Positions 1 through 8,363 of a stretch of DNA of 33,038 nucleotides are shown piece by piece. The position numbers and the translations under genes are program-made. Under the pieces are notes generated by a model that ran no database searches, had not been told where the DNA came from, and saw only the letters and a list, made by a program, of their open reading frames with translations. The DNA comes from Bacillota bacterium (GTDB taxonomy: Bacteria; Bacillota; Limnochordia; DTU087). Location of the stretch: positions 1 through 33,038 of the forward strand of contig JAAYQZ010000005.1 of assembly GCA_012519025.1 (NCBI GenBank), in the 5' to 3' direction. The stretch's first letter is position 1. Every line of letters starts with the position of its first letter.

Positions 1-312
1 CTGACATTTCCGCTGTGGACAGCCTTTCTTCCTGCGGCGCTGGCGTGGACAGCTGCAGGTTTTCGAGGCATGAGCCCGGAAAGGCTGATCAGCACCAACA
101 TTCTATCTTTAGTACTTGGCCCTCTCATCGGGGCCTATATAGTTTCATCACCGATCGCCGTAAACGAAGCAACAGCTGTAGCATTCACCTCACTTAGACA
201 TTCTATCGCCATCACAATTGCAATTATGCTGCCTCTTTGTATAGTGTGTAGTTTAGCAGGACTCGCCGCCAGAGGCGCTTTAGCAAAAAGGATACACCCA
301 TCGGCTAAATGA
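1..312 (+). CDS. C-terminal part of an integral membrane transporter (possibly MFS), 5' end outside the window
   Basis: Frame 1 is open from base 1 (LTFPLWTAFLPAALAWTAAGFRGMSPERL...) to the stop at 312; hydrophobic helices and a basic C-terminus. Confidence 0.55.
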   Translation: MTFPLWTAFLPAALAWTAAGFRGMSPERLISTNILSLVLGPLIGAYIVSSPIAVNEATAVAFTSLRHSIAITIAIMLPLCIVCSLAGLAARGALAKRIHPSAK

Positions 313-474
313 AGCCAAGAAGGTTTTTTCCTGTTTTCACCGAACTATACCCGAAGTTCTATTTTAGTGATCATATTCGGTCAGGGGAGGGGGGCAGTGT
401 ATACGGTCAATGTACATTTGGAGTGGAGTCACAAATTGATAGACCGTCTCTAATTCAAAAAAGGAGGAAATGTT

Positions 475-2187
475 GTGAGAAGAAAGTTTAGTGTTTTGAT
501 TGCCTTTGTGCTGGCAGCTACTTTCATATTGGGAGCGCTTGCCATGCCAGGATTGGCAGCAGCCGAATTCAAAGATTACGGGCCGGTTGTTGATGAGATC
601 ATCATGCCCATCATCAAAGAAAGCACCGCCCTTAGAATCGCTTTTGAACGAGGTGAAACTGTCGTATGGCCGGGTCTGACACAGCCTGCTGATATTGATC
701 AAGCAAAATCTTTGGATTATGCCGACATGCGCATGACCTTAGGTTTTCACATGTTCTACTTGTGCTTTAATATGCGCAAAGCCCCCTACGACGCCCCAGT
801 TATTCGACAAGCTATGGCCCACATCACTGACCGTGACAATATTATCCGGACGTTATTTAAGGGATACATGCTGCCTATGACCAGCTTTGTACCCCAGGCC
901 TCTGCATTCTACAAAGAGGACCTGCCCACATATCCCTTCAACCTTGCCCGGGCTGCTGAAATTCTCGATGAGGCCGGTTATGTGCTCGATGAAACCGGCA
1001 GGAATAGAATTGATCCGAAAACAGGTAAACCTCTTCCGGAAATGAAAATTTTTACACCAACTTATGAAGTAGCACCCACCTCTGCTGAGCTCGGCAAAAT
1101 GATCGCTGATTCAGCTCAGAAGGTTGGCCTTCCCGTGGTACCGGAGCCAATGGATTTCAACATTATGCTTGACAAGATCGACATACACGACTTTGATATG
1201 TACGTATTGGCATGGTCGCTCAGCCGCAACCCAACCCATCTGGTTAACTTTTTCCACTCTAACCAGGATGTAGAGGCCGGTTACAATAATCCGGGGATCC
1301 GTGACCCGAAACTAGATCGTGTTCTCGATCTATTGGATACTGCTCCCGAACTGCAGACTGCCAGAGTTGCGGCAGATGAAGCACAGTTAATCCTAGCGAG
1401 AGAAATGCCTTACATTCCTCTTTACTCACGCCCGTATATCGATGCATTCCGCAAAGATATGGTAACAGGCTATATAGATATGATGGGATACGGTGCAGCC
1501 AGCAACAGCAACCAATGGACCTTCCTCAACGTCAGCCGTGTGGACGAGTCAGGTAACCCCGTCCCTGGAGGCACAATCCGTTGGGCACTAGAAGAAGAAC
1601 CCAAGAATCTCAACCCGGCTACAGCTTCCAGTGCATACGAATGGAATGTGCTTGATAGGCTGTTTGATGGTCTATATGCCATGCATCCGGAATCACTAGA
1701 GGACATGACATGGATGGCCAAAGATTGGGATGTAGATACTTGGACGACTGATGCCGGTAGTGAAGGCACCACCATTACCTGGTACCTCCACGATGGCCTC
1801 AAGTGGTCTGATGGAATGCCCTTTACCGCAGAGGATATTAAGTTTACCATCGATTTCTTGAAAGAGAATAAAGTGCCTCGCTATCTGCCCAACACGGAAG
1901 ATATTGCAAAGGTAGAAGTTATCGATGAACTCACGGTAAAAGTATACTTTGATACAGTCAGTTACTGGCACCTGTACAACGCTGCTTTGAGCTTCTTGCC
2001 AAAGCACATCTGGGATGATGTTGAAGATTACAACTCCTTCGAGCCTTGGCTTGAGCCCCATCCGACAATGGAAGGGTTTACAAAGCTGGTTGGGCACGGT
2101 CCATTCATGTTGAAAGAATATCGACCGGGCGAGTTCGTAAGACTTGTCAAAAACCCCAACTACTGGCGCCTGGGTCCAGCTAACTAA
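475..2187 (+). CDS. Family-5 (peptide/nickel-type) ABC transporter substrate-binding protein with circularly permuted domain order
   Basis: GTG start after AAGGAGGAAATGTT; signal peptide MRRKFSVLIAFVLAATFILGALAMPGLAAA; canonical C-part motifs (VDEIIMPIIKESTA, FNMRKAPYDAPVIRQAMAHITDRDNII, YPFNLARAAEILDEAGY, YIPLYSRP) come before canonical N-part motifs (GGTIRWALEEEPKNLNPA, LHDGLKWSDGMPFTAEDIKFT, GHGPFMLKEYRPGEFVRLVKNPNYW). Confidence 0.92.
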   Translation: MRRKFSVLIAFVLAATFILGALAMPGLAAAEFKDYGPVVDEIIMPIIKESTALRIAFERGETVVWPGLTQPADIDQAKSLDYADMRMTLGFHMFYLCFNMRKAPYDAPVIRQAMAHITDRDNIIRTLFKGYMLPMTSFVPQASAFYKEDLPTYPFNLARAAEILDEAGYVLDETGRNRIDPKTGKPLPEMKIFTPTYEVAPTSAELGKMIADSAQKVGLPVVPEPMDFNIMLDKIDIHDFDMYVLAWSLSRNPTHLVNFFHSNQDVEAGYNNPGIRDPKLDRVLDLLDTAPELQTARVAADEAQLILAREMPYIPLYSRPYIDAFRKDMVTGYIDMMGYGAASNSNQWTFLNVSRVDESGNPVPGGTIRWALEEEPKNLNPATASSAYEWNVLDRLFDGLYAMHPESLEDMTWMAKDWDVDTWTTDAGSEGTTITWYLHDGLKWSDGMPFTAEDIKFTIDFLKENKVPRYLPNTEDIAKVEVIDELTVKVYFDTVSYWHLYNAALSFLPKHIWDDVEDYNSFEPWLEPHPTMEGFTKLVGHGPFMLKEYRPGEFVRLVKNPNYWRLGPAN

Positions 2188-2211
2188 AACTGTTAAACAC
2201 TAAGATAAATA

Positions 2212-2243
2212 ACTGCCGCCCCCGGGAGTCTCGGGGCGGCGGT
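2212..2243 (+). other. Intercistronic GC-rich stem-loop between the SBP and permease genes
   Basis: actgccgccccc / ggggcggcggt inverted repeat, no strong T-tract; a typical position for an SBP mRNA-stabilising or attenuating hairpin. Confidence 0.6.
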
Positions 2244-2276
2244 TCCCTTGGTAAGGCGGAGTGAGGTGAGTAGATC

Positions 2277-3260
2277 TTGGGCTTTCGTTCGTACCTCGTG
2301 AAACGTATATGGTACGCATTATTGGTTTTAGTTGTTATTTTAACATTCAATTTCGTTCTTTTTAGAGTTATGCCCGGTGATCCGGAAAAAATGATTATTG
2401 ATCCCAACTTCACTGTGGAGGCCAAGCAAGAACTCCGACGACAATATGGATTAGACGAACCCATTTTAAAGCAATACACAAACTATATGACATCTCTTTT
2501 AAAATTCGATATGGGATTATCTTTCAACACTCGTCGGCCTGTTTGGTCGGAACTTAAAGAAAGACTGCCTAACACACTTATACTATTCCTGGCAACATTT
2601 GTCAGCACAGCAGCAGTGGGGATATCTTTAGGGGTATTTTCAGCTGCAAACAGGGGCAGATTCAATGAGAAATTTGTAGTCGGTGCCGGGCTGTTTGCCC
2701 ATGCAGTGCCTGGATTTTTCATTCAGCTCTTATTACTACTTTTACTGGGTTATTACTGGCCGATCCTGCCAATCCACGGGACCATGAGCGCACCACCTCC
2801 CGATGGCGGTTTTGCTGTGCTTCTAGATCGACTGTGGCATCTAATACTGCCGGCAGGCTCCAACATGATCCTTGGCTTTGGTTCTTGGGCCTTATACACC
2901 CGCAACACCATGCTGGAAGCTCTTTCTCAGGATTATGTTACGACTGCACGGGCAAAAGGCCTGCCCAAAGGTGATATTATGTACCACCATGCCCTGCGCA
3001 GTGTCTTACCGCCTATTGTCACCTTGGTATTCATGTCACTGCCCGGAGCAGTGAGCGGGGCAGTCATCACAGAAAGCATTTTTTCCTGGCACGGTGTGGG
3101 CAGATATCTTCTGGATGCTACTTTGCAGATGGATTACCCTGCAGCTCAGGGGGCGTTTTACTTGATTGCATTGTCTGTTATCATATCCAATTTATTAGCG
3201 GATATCGCTTACGGTCTTGTTGACCCGAGAATCCGCGTAGGGGCAGGTGGTCCTAAATGA
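2277..3260 (+). CDS. Peptide ABC transporter permease, DppB/OppB family
   Basis: TTG start; N-terminal GFRSYLVKRIWYALLVLVVILTFNFVLFRVMPGDP; EAA-loop-like DYVTTARAKGLPKGDIMYHHALRSVLPP; C-terminal LADIAYGLVDPRIRVG. Confidence 0.92.
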   Translation: MGFRSYLVKRIWYALLVLVVILTFNFVLFRVMPGDPEKMIIDPNFTVEAKQELRRQYGLDEPILKQYTNYMTSLLKFDMGLSFNTRRPVWSELKERLPNTLILFLATFVSTAAVGISLGVFSAANRGRFNEKFVVGAGLFAHAVPGFFIQLLLLLLLGYYWPILPIHGTMSAPPPDGGFAVLLDRLWHLILPAGSNMILGFGSWALYTRNTMLEALSQDYVTTARAKGLPKGDIMYHHALRSVLPPIVTLVFMSLPGAVSGAVITESIFSWHGVGRYLLDATLQMDYPAAQGAFYLIALSVIISNLLADIAYGLVDPRIRVGAGGPK

Positions 3261-4840
3261 CTCAAAGCACAAAAACCACGCAGAAAATAGAAGCAGCTAG
3301 GGCCGCAGCTTCCGCTGCTCCCAGACCCCTGACTTTTTGGGAACAATATCGGCGCAATACCCAAGGAATGATTGGGCTTGCCATTGTCTTGGTCTATGTG
3401 TTGGTGGCTGTATTTGCACCATACATCGCACCTCACGACCCTATGAATGACCTGTATCTTGCAGACAGTCACTCAGGGCCCATCTGGCTTTCGAAAATAT
3501 CGAAAAAGCACCAGGGACTTCCACCTACTATACGCTTAACGCTGAACTACGGGGATTGGAAAGTAGACAAATCAGAGGATATTGCCATTGTTGGTCAGGA
3601 GTATCAAACTGGCACAGGCATGGACATCACCCTGCCTGCTGCCTTGAAGGATGAGCCGATTGGGATCGATGATACCCCTGCAGCAACCAGCCCTTGGACG
3701 AGCACCTTCCAGTGGGATCCCTTCGGGTCCTCAGAAGCGTCCACTGAGCAAGAGACCAATACAGCAGCTTCAGTTGATGCTGCTGTATTCGAATATGTTT
3801 TCAATTACGAATATCGTAAACCGCAAACTTTCAGCGCAAAATTTGAATATGACATAGAGGCCCCGCAAGATGCTGAAACTCAACTTCTGCTTGAGTTTGT
3901 CACACCGAGCGGCAAGTCTTTTGAGCTGTGGGACACTACAGCAACCGGCGGTGTTCGTTCAGCCACAGCTTTAGTCGATGCTCGGGACTACGATCTTAAA
4001 AATCGTTTAAAAATATCGTTTTTTGATGAGCCTACTGATGTAGTATTTGCTGAGCAAGGTGACTACACCCTGCGCCTGACAGCAAACACTGATTCTCCCA
4101 ATGGACCTGTTGTTGTCAAACTCAAACCGATGGAATTTGGTGTGTTGGGTATGTTATATGGCTTGTTGGGTGTCGATCACATGGGTTCCGACATTTGGTC
4201 ACAGCTCATATATGGGACTCGCATCGCTTTGGCGATCGGCCTATCGGCTGCATTTATCGCCGTCATCATAGGAACATCAGTTGGAATGGTTGCCGGCTAT
4301 ATCGGCGGGATGGTAGATGAGGTGCTCATGCGAGTGGTCGATGTTTTGCTTGCAGTTCCTACCATGCCCATTTTGATTATCTTAGGTGCACTATTTGGGA
4401 AAAGCGTAGCTAACGTCGTAATTTTGCTGGCTCTGTTTTCTTGGATGGGGGTTGCGAGAATAGTCAGATCCCAGGCCTTATCTCTTAAAGAGCGCACCTT
4501 TGTGGAGTCAGCTAAGGCTTCGGGAGCATCAAGCGGATATATTATGCTGTCACACATTTTACCCAACACCATGCCTTTGATTTTTGCTAATTTGGTGCTC
4601 CGTATTCCCAGTGCCATTTTGACTGAGGCATCTTTGAGCTTTCTGGGTTTAGGAGATCCTCGTGTCCCCACCTGGGGCAGAATACTGCAAAACTCCAGGC
4701 AATTTGGTGGCTTTACTAAAATGGCGTGGTGGTGGCTGTTGCCTCCGGGCCTTGCCCTAACTTTCTTAAGTTTGGCGTTTGTTTTTATCGGCAACGCCGT
4801 CAATGAAATTCTTAATCCACGATATAGGGAGAGATCGTAA
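3257..4840 (+). CDS. Peptide ABC transporter permease, DppC/OppC family, with a large insertion after TM1
   Basis: ATGA overlap with the upstream gene; TM1 GMIGLAIVLVYVLVAVFAPYIAPHDPMN; GVDHMGSDIWSQLIYGTRIALAIGLSAA; RTFVESAKASGASSGYIMLSHILPNTMPLI; C-terminal NAVNEILNPRYRERS. Confidence 0.92.
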   Translation: MTQSTKTTQKIEAARAAASAAPRPLTFWEQYRRNTQGMIGLAIVLVYVLVAVFAPYIAPHDPMNDLYLADSHSGPIWLSKISKKHQGLPPTIRLTLNYGDWKVDKSEDIAIVGQEYQTGTGMDITLPAALKDEPIGIDDTPAATSPWTSTFQWDPFGSSEASTEQETNTAASVDAAVFEYVFNYEYRKPQTFSAKFEYDIEAPQDAETQLLLEFVTPSGKSFELWDTTATGGVRSATALVDARDYDLKNRLKISFFDEPTDVVFAEQGDYTLRLTANTDSPNGPVVVKLKPMEFGVLGMLYGLLGVDHMGSDIWSQLIYGTRIALAIGLSAAFIAVIIGTSVGMVAGYIGGMVDEVLMRVVDVLLAVPTMPILIILGALFGKSVANVVILLALFSWMGVARIVRSQALSLKERTFVESAKASGASSGYIMLSHILPNTMPLIFANLVLRIPSAILTEASLSFLGLGDPRVPTWGRILQNSRQFGGFTKMAWWWLLPPGLALTFLSLAFVFIGNAVNEILNPRYRERS

Positions 4841-4842
4841 CC

Positions 4843-6879
4843 ATGGCCCTACTCGAAGTAAAAGACCTTAAAATGTATTACCGGACCCTAAGGGGCCATG
4901 TCCGGGCGGTTGATTCCGTCAGTTTCGAAATCGAACGCGGCAAAGCCCTTGGTATCGCCGGTGAATCCGGTTGTGGAAAGTCCAGTATGGCCTCCGCCCT
5001 TTTGCGTCTTCTGCCATCCAATGGAGCCTACCACGGCGGCAGCGTGATTATGGACGGTCAGGACCTTTTGAAAATGCCGGAGGAGCGTTTCCGCAAAGAA
5101 ATCCGCTGGAATCGTATTTCCATGGTTTTTCAAGGTGCAATGAACGCCCTAAATCCGGTACACCGCGTGGGAGAGCAAATTGTTGAAGCAATATTGAGCC
5201 ACGAAAACGTGTCTCGCAAAGAGGCTGTGGAAAGGGCAAGAGAGCTTCTGCAATTGGTAGGCATCAATCCCCAGCGGTTTTCAGAATACCCCCACGAGTT
5301 TAGCGGGGGTATGAAACAACGTTCCATTATCGCCATGGCTTTGGCCTGTCACCCGGACCTAATTATTGCCGATGAACCGACAACGGCCCTTGATGTGATG
5401 GTTCAAGCCCAGATCCTTAAGGCCATGGGGGAACTAAGGGAGCGTTTGGGCTTATCCATGATGCTCATCACCCACGACTTATCAGTTATAGCGCAAACCT
5501 GCGATTCAGTTGCCATCATGTATGCCGGCAAAATTGCGGAATATGGCAGTGTGATGGATGTATATACTAACCCTGCCCACCCATATTCCCACGGTCTGCT
5601 GGGTTCTTTCCCCAACATTCAAGCCGAGCGATCGGAAGTCAGATCCTTACCGGGTTTCCCTCCTAACCTTCTTGCACCCCCATCGGGCTGCAGATTCCAC
5701 CCCCGCTGCCCGCTGGCAGATGAAATGTGTATGGAGGTGGAACCTGAGGTCCGCCGGGTTGATGATTCAGGGCGTGTTGTAGCCTGCCACAAAGCCGAAC
5801 TGGTATTGGAAGGCAAGAAATTGTGGGAGCCAATGGGAGCCAGTGCCGCCCGGGATACAGGTAAAAAGACTATTTTGGAGGTCAGCGACCTGGTCAAGCA
5901 CTTCCCCGTTCGCATGGGGCTGCTAAAATCATTAAGTGCAAAAGAGCAGCCTGCTCTGCGTGCAGTGGATGGCGTTTCCTTCGATGTTTACAAAGGAGAA
6001 ATTCTGGGTGTTGTGGGTGAATCGGGCTGTGGTAAGACAACATTAGCCCGCAGCATCTTGCGATTAATTGATCCCACCAGTGGAAAAGCGATTTTTGAGG
6101 GAACGGACATTTTAGATAAAGATGCTCTCCAGATGAAGACCCTGCGGCGCAAGATGCAGGTCATTTTCCAGGATCCTTACGAATCAATGAATCCCCGTAT
6201 GGATGTTCAGACAATTGTCTCTGAACCGCTGCGGATCCAGGGTTTGTTTAAAACAACTCATGCTGCCCGCGAAGTGGTTGCCAAGGTGCTTAGTGATGTA
6301 GAGATGATACCACCGGAGGAATATATGGGAAGATACCCCCACGAGCTTTCCGGTGGCCAGCGTCAGCGAGTAGCCGTAGCAAGGGCCCTGACGTTGGATC
6401 CCGATTTCATTGTAGCTGATGAACCAGTATCGATGCTTGATGTCTCTATCCGAGGCGAAGTCCTCAATTTAATGCTTAATTTATCGAGATCCCAAGGCGT
6501 CACTTTCGTCTATATCACGCATGATCTCGCCACTGCAAGACACATTTGTGACCGAATAGCAGTTATGTATCTTGGCAAGATAGTAGAACTGGGTACTGCG
6601 GAGGAAGTAATTGGATCACCGCGACACCCCTACACTTCAGCTTTAATCGGGGCTGTTTTCGTGCCGGATCCCAGACACAGAGGATTTACTCAATTGCTGA
6701 GGGGTGAAATCCCAAGTCCCGTGAACCCACCCTCAGGCTGCAGATTACACCCTCGATGCCCTTATGCTACAGCAATATGCAAAGAGGTCGAACCGGAGCT
6801 GACACTTTACGAAGGCACACATCAATCTGCATGCCATCGCACGGAACAAATACAAGACCAACTGCGCCAGATTGGTTAA
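4843..6879 (+). CDS. Fused dipeptide ABC transporter ATP-binding protein (DppD-DppF type, two ABC domains)
   Basis: Two Walker A motifs (GESGCGKSS, GESGCGKTT), two LSGG-type signatures (FSGGMKQR, LSGGQRQR), two oligo_HPY Cys-rich tails (GCRFHPRCPLADEMC..., GCRLHPRCPYATAIC...). Confidence 0.95.
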   Translation: MALLEVKDLKMYYRTLRGHVRAVDSVSFEIERGKALGIAGESGCGKSSMASALLRLLPSNGAYHGGSVIMDGQDLLKMPEERFRKEIRWNRISMVFQGAMNALNPVHRVGEQIVEAILSHENVSRKEAVERARELLQLVGINPQRFSEYPHEFSGGMKQRSIIAMALACHPDLIIADEPTTALDVMVQAQILKAMGELRERLGLSMMLITHDLSVIAQTCDSVAIMYAGKIAEYGSVMDVYTNPAHPYSHGLLGSFPNIQAERSEVRSLPGFPPNLLAPPSGCRFHPRCPLADEMCMEVEPEVRRVDDSGRVVACHKAELVLEGKKLWEPMGASAARDTGKKTILEVSDLVKHFPVRMGLLKSLSAKEQPALRAVDGVSFDVYKGEILGVVGESGCGKTTLARSILRLIDPTSGKAIFEGTDILDKDALQMKTLRRKMQVIFQDPYESMNPRMDVQTIVSEPLRIQGLFKTTHAAREVVAKVLSDVEMIPPEEYMGRYPHELSGGQRQRVAVARALTLDPDFIVADEPVSMLDVSIRGEVLNLMLNLSRSQGVTFVYITHDLATARHICDRIAVMYLGKIVELGTAEEVIGSPRHPYTSALIGAVFVPDPRHRGFTQLLRGEIPSPVNPPSGCRLHPRCPYATAICKEVEPELTLYEGTHQSACHRTEQIQDQLRQIG

Positions 6880-6896
6880 CACTAAAATTGGTGAAA

Positions 6897-6939
6897 AATA
6901 TGCCCCAATGCCTTTGCGGTGTTTGGGGCATATTTCTTC
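6897..6939 (+). terminator. Rho-independent terminator downstream of the peptide ABC operon
   Basis: Perfect 11-bp stem atatgccccaa / ttggggcatat, then ttcttct. Confidence 0.8.
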
Positions 6940-6986
6940 TATCACATTGCTTGTCAGATTATATTCCAACCCAAGGAGGACACGGT

Positions 6987-8363
6987 ATGTTGGAGCTGCT
7001 TAAGACAGTTATTCAAAATTGTAATGGCTATGGAGAGGTTAGGTACCACCACCGAATTCACACGGCAATAGAAGCCCGCAACAGCACCTTAACCAAAGTT
7101 GAGCACAGGACCCTATCAGGTGCCGGGGTACGGGTGCTGGTCGATGGCTGTTGGGGATTTGTTTCAACAAATGACGTTAGTGAAACTGGTCTGAAGCGTG
7201 CCTTGTTTGAGGCAGAAACGGCGGCCAAAACCGGTGCCGCCCTTCGTAAAACCAAGGTAAATCTGGCACCGGCAGCACAGGCCCAAGGTGAATTCATCTA
7301 TTACGAGCAAAGTGAAGAACCTGATATCGCCACCAAAATCCAAACTGTCCTGGATGCGGAGGAGATGATCCGCAAATCTTCTGCTTTGGTTACCGGCAGC
7401 ATTACAATGTATACACAGTATGAAGATGAGAAGTTTATCGTTAATTCCCACGGGGCAAGCACACACATCCTGGACAACAAACCAAGCTTCCACGTAATCG
7501 CTACAGTGGCCCGAGATGACCAGCTCGAAACTGGATTGAAATCGGTAGGTGTAACCGGCTCTTGGCGGGATCTACTTAAGCAAAGCGACTTAAACACCCT
7601 TGCAAAGGAAGCAGTTGAGCTTGCCATAAAGAAGCTAGATGCCGGTTATGCCAAAGGCGGCCAGTATACAGTTATTCTTGATCCTGCCCTTGTCGGCGTC
7701 CTAGCCCACGAAGCTATTGGCCACACAGTGGAAGCAGATTTCGTGCTCAGCGGCTCTGTTGTCCAAGGCAAAATTGAACAACAGGTGGCCAGCAAGCTTG
7801 TGACTATGGTAGACGATGGAACAGTAAACGGTGCTGTGGGAATGGTGCTTGTTGACGATGAGGGCGTCCTTGGGCAAAAGACAACTATAATTGAAAGCGG
7901 CATTCTAAAAGCTTATCTGCATTCAAGGGAGTCGGCTTCCATTTTCCAAGCAGAACCCCGGGGCAATGCACGGGCATTCACCTACTTGGACGAACCTCTC
8001 ATAAGGATGACCAACACTTTCGTACTGCCCGGTGAGGACAATCTAGATGACATGATTGAGGGAATCAAAGACGGTTTTCTCTTAAAAGACCTTGGACAAG
8101 GCGGTCAAGCTGACTCCACTGCTGAGTTTATGTTCGGAGTTGCTGAGGCCTACCGCATCACAAACGGGAAACTCGGTGAAATGGTCAAAGGCGTTACCAT
8201 CTCCGGCCAAGCCTTTGACGTTCTTAAAAGCGTGGACGCTGTATCAGCGGATTTTCTTATGGAAATGGGAGCAGGACACTGCGGCAAATTTCAGCTGGCC
8301 AAAGTGGACAGCGGCGGCCCTTACCTGCGCTGTAAGGTGACTGTAGGTGGTCATCATGACTAA
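6987..8363 (+). CDS. tldD: TldD family metalloprotease
   Basis: ATG at 6987 after AAGGAGGACACGGT; HEAIGHTVEADFVLSGS zinc-site motif; GNARAFTYLDEPLIRMTNTFVLPGE; the 6756 start of the ORF track overlaps the upstream gene and is not used. Confidence 0.93.
   Translation: MLELLKTVIQNCNGYGEVRYHHRIHTAIEARNSTLTKVEHRTLSGAGVRVLVDGCWGFVSTNDVSETGLKRALFEAETAAKTGAALRKTKVNLAPAAQAQGEFIYYEQSEEPDIATKIQTVLDAEEMIRKSSALVTGSITMYTQYEDEKFIVNSHGASTHILDNKPSFHVIATVARDDQLETGLKSVGVTGSWRDLLKQSDLNTLAKEAVELAIKKLDAGYAKGGQYTVILDPALVGVLAHEAIGHTVEADFVLSGSVVQGKIEQQVASKLVTMVDDGTVNGAVGMVLVDDEGVLGQKTTIIESGILKAYLHSRESASIFQAEPRGNARAFTYLDEPLIRMTNTFVLPGEDNLDDMIEGIKDGFLLKDLGQGGQADSTAEFMFGVAEAYRITNGKLGEMVKGVTISGQAFDVLKSVDAVSADFLMEMGAGHCGKFQLAKVDSGGPYLRCKVTVGGHHD

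Noticed and set aside
4297-4803. 168-aa minus-strand ORF inside dppC
   Set aside because: Antisense to conserved TM segments of the permease; composition consistent with a shadow ORF.
6756-6986. N-terminal extension of tldD in the ORF track
   Set aside because: Overlaps the ABC ATPase end and the terminator hairpin; a strong RBS precedes ATG at 6987.
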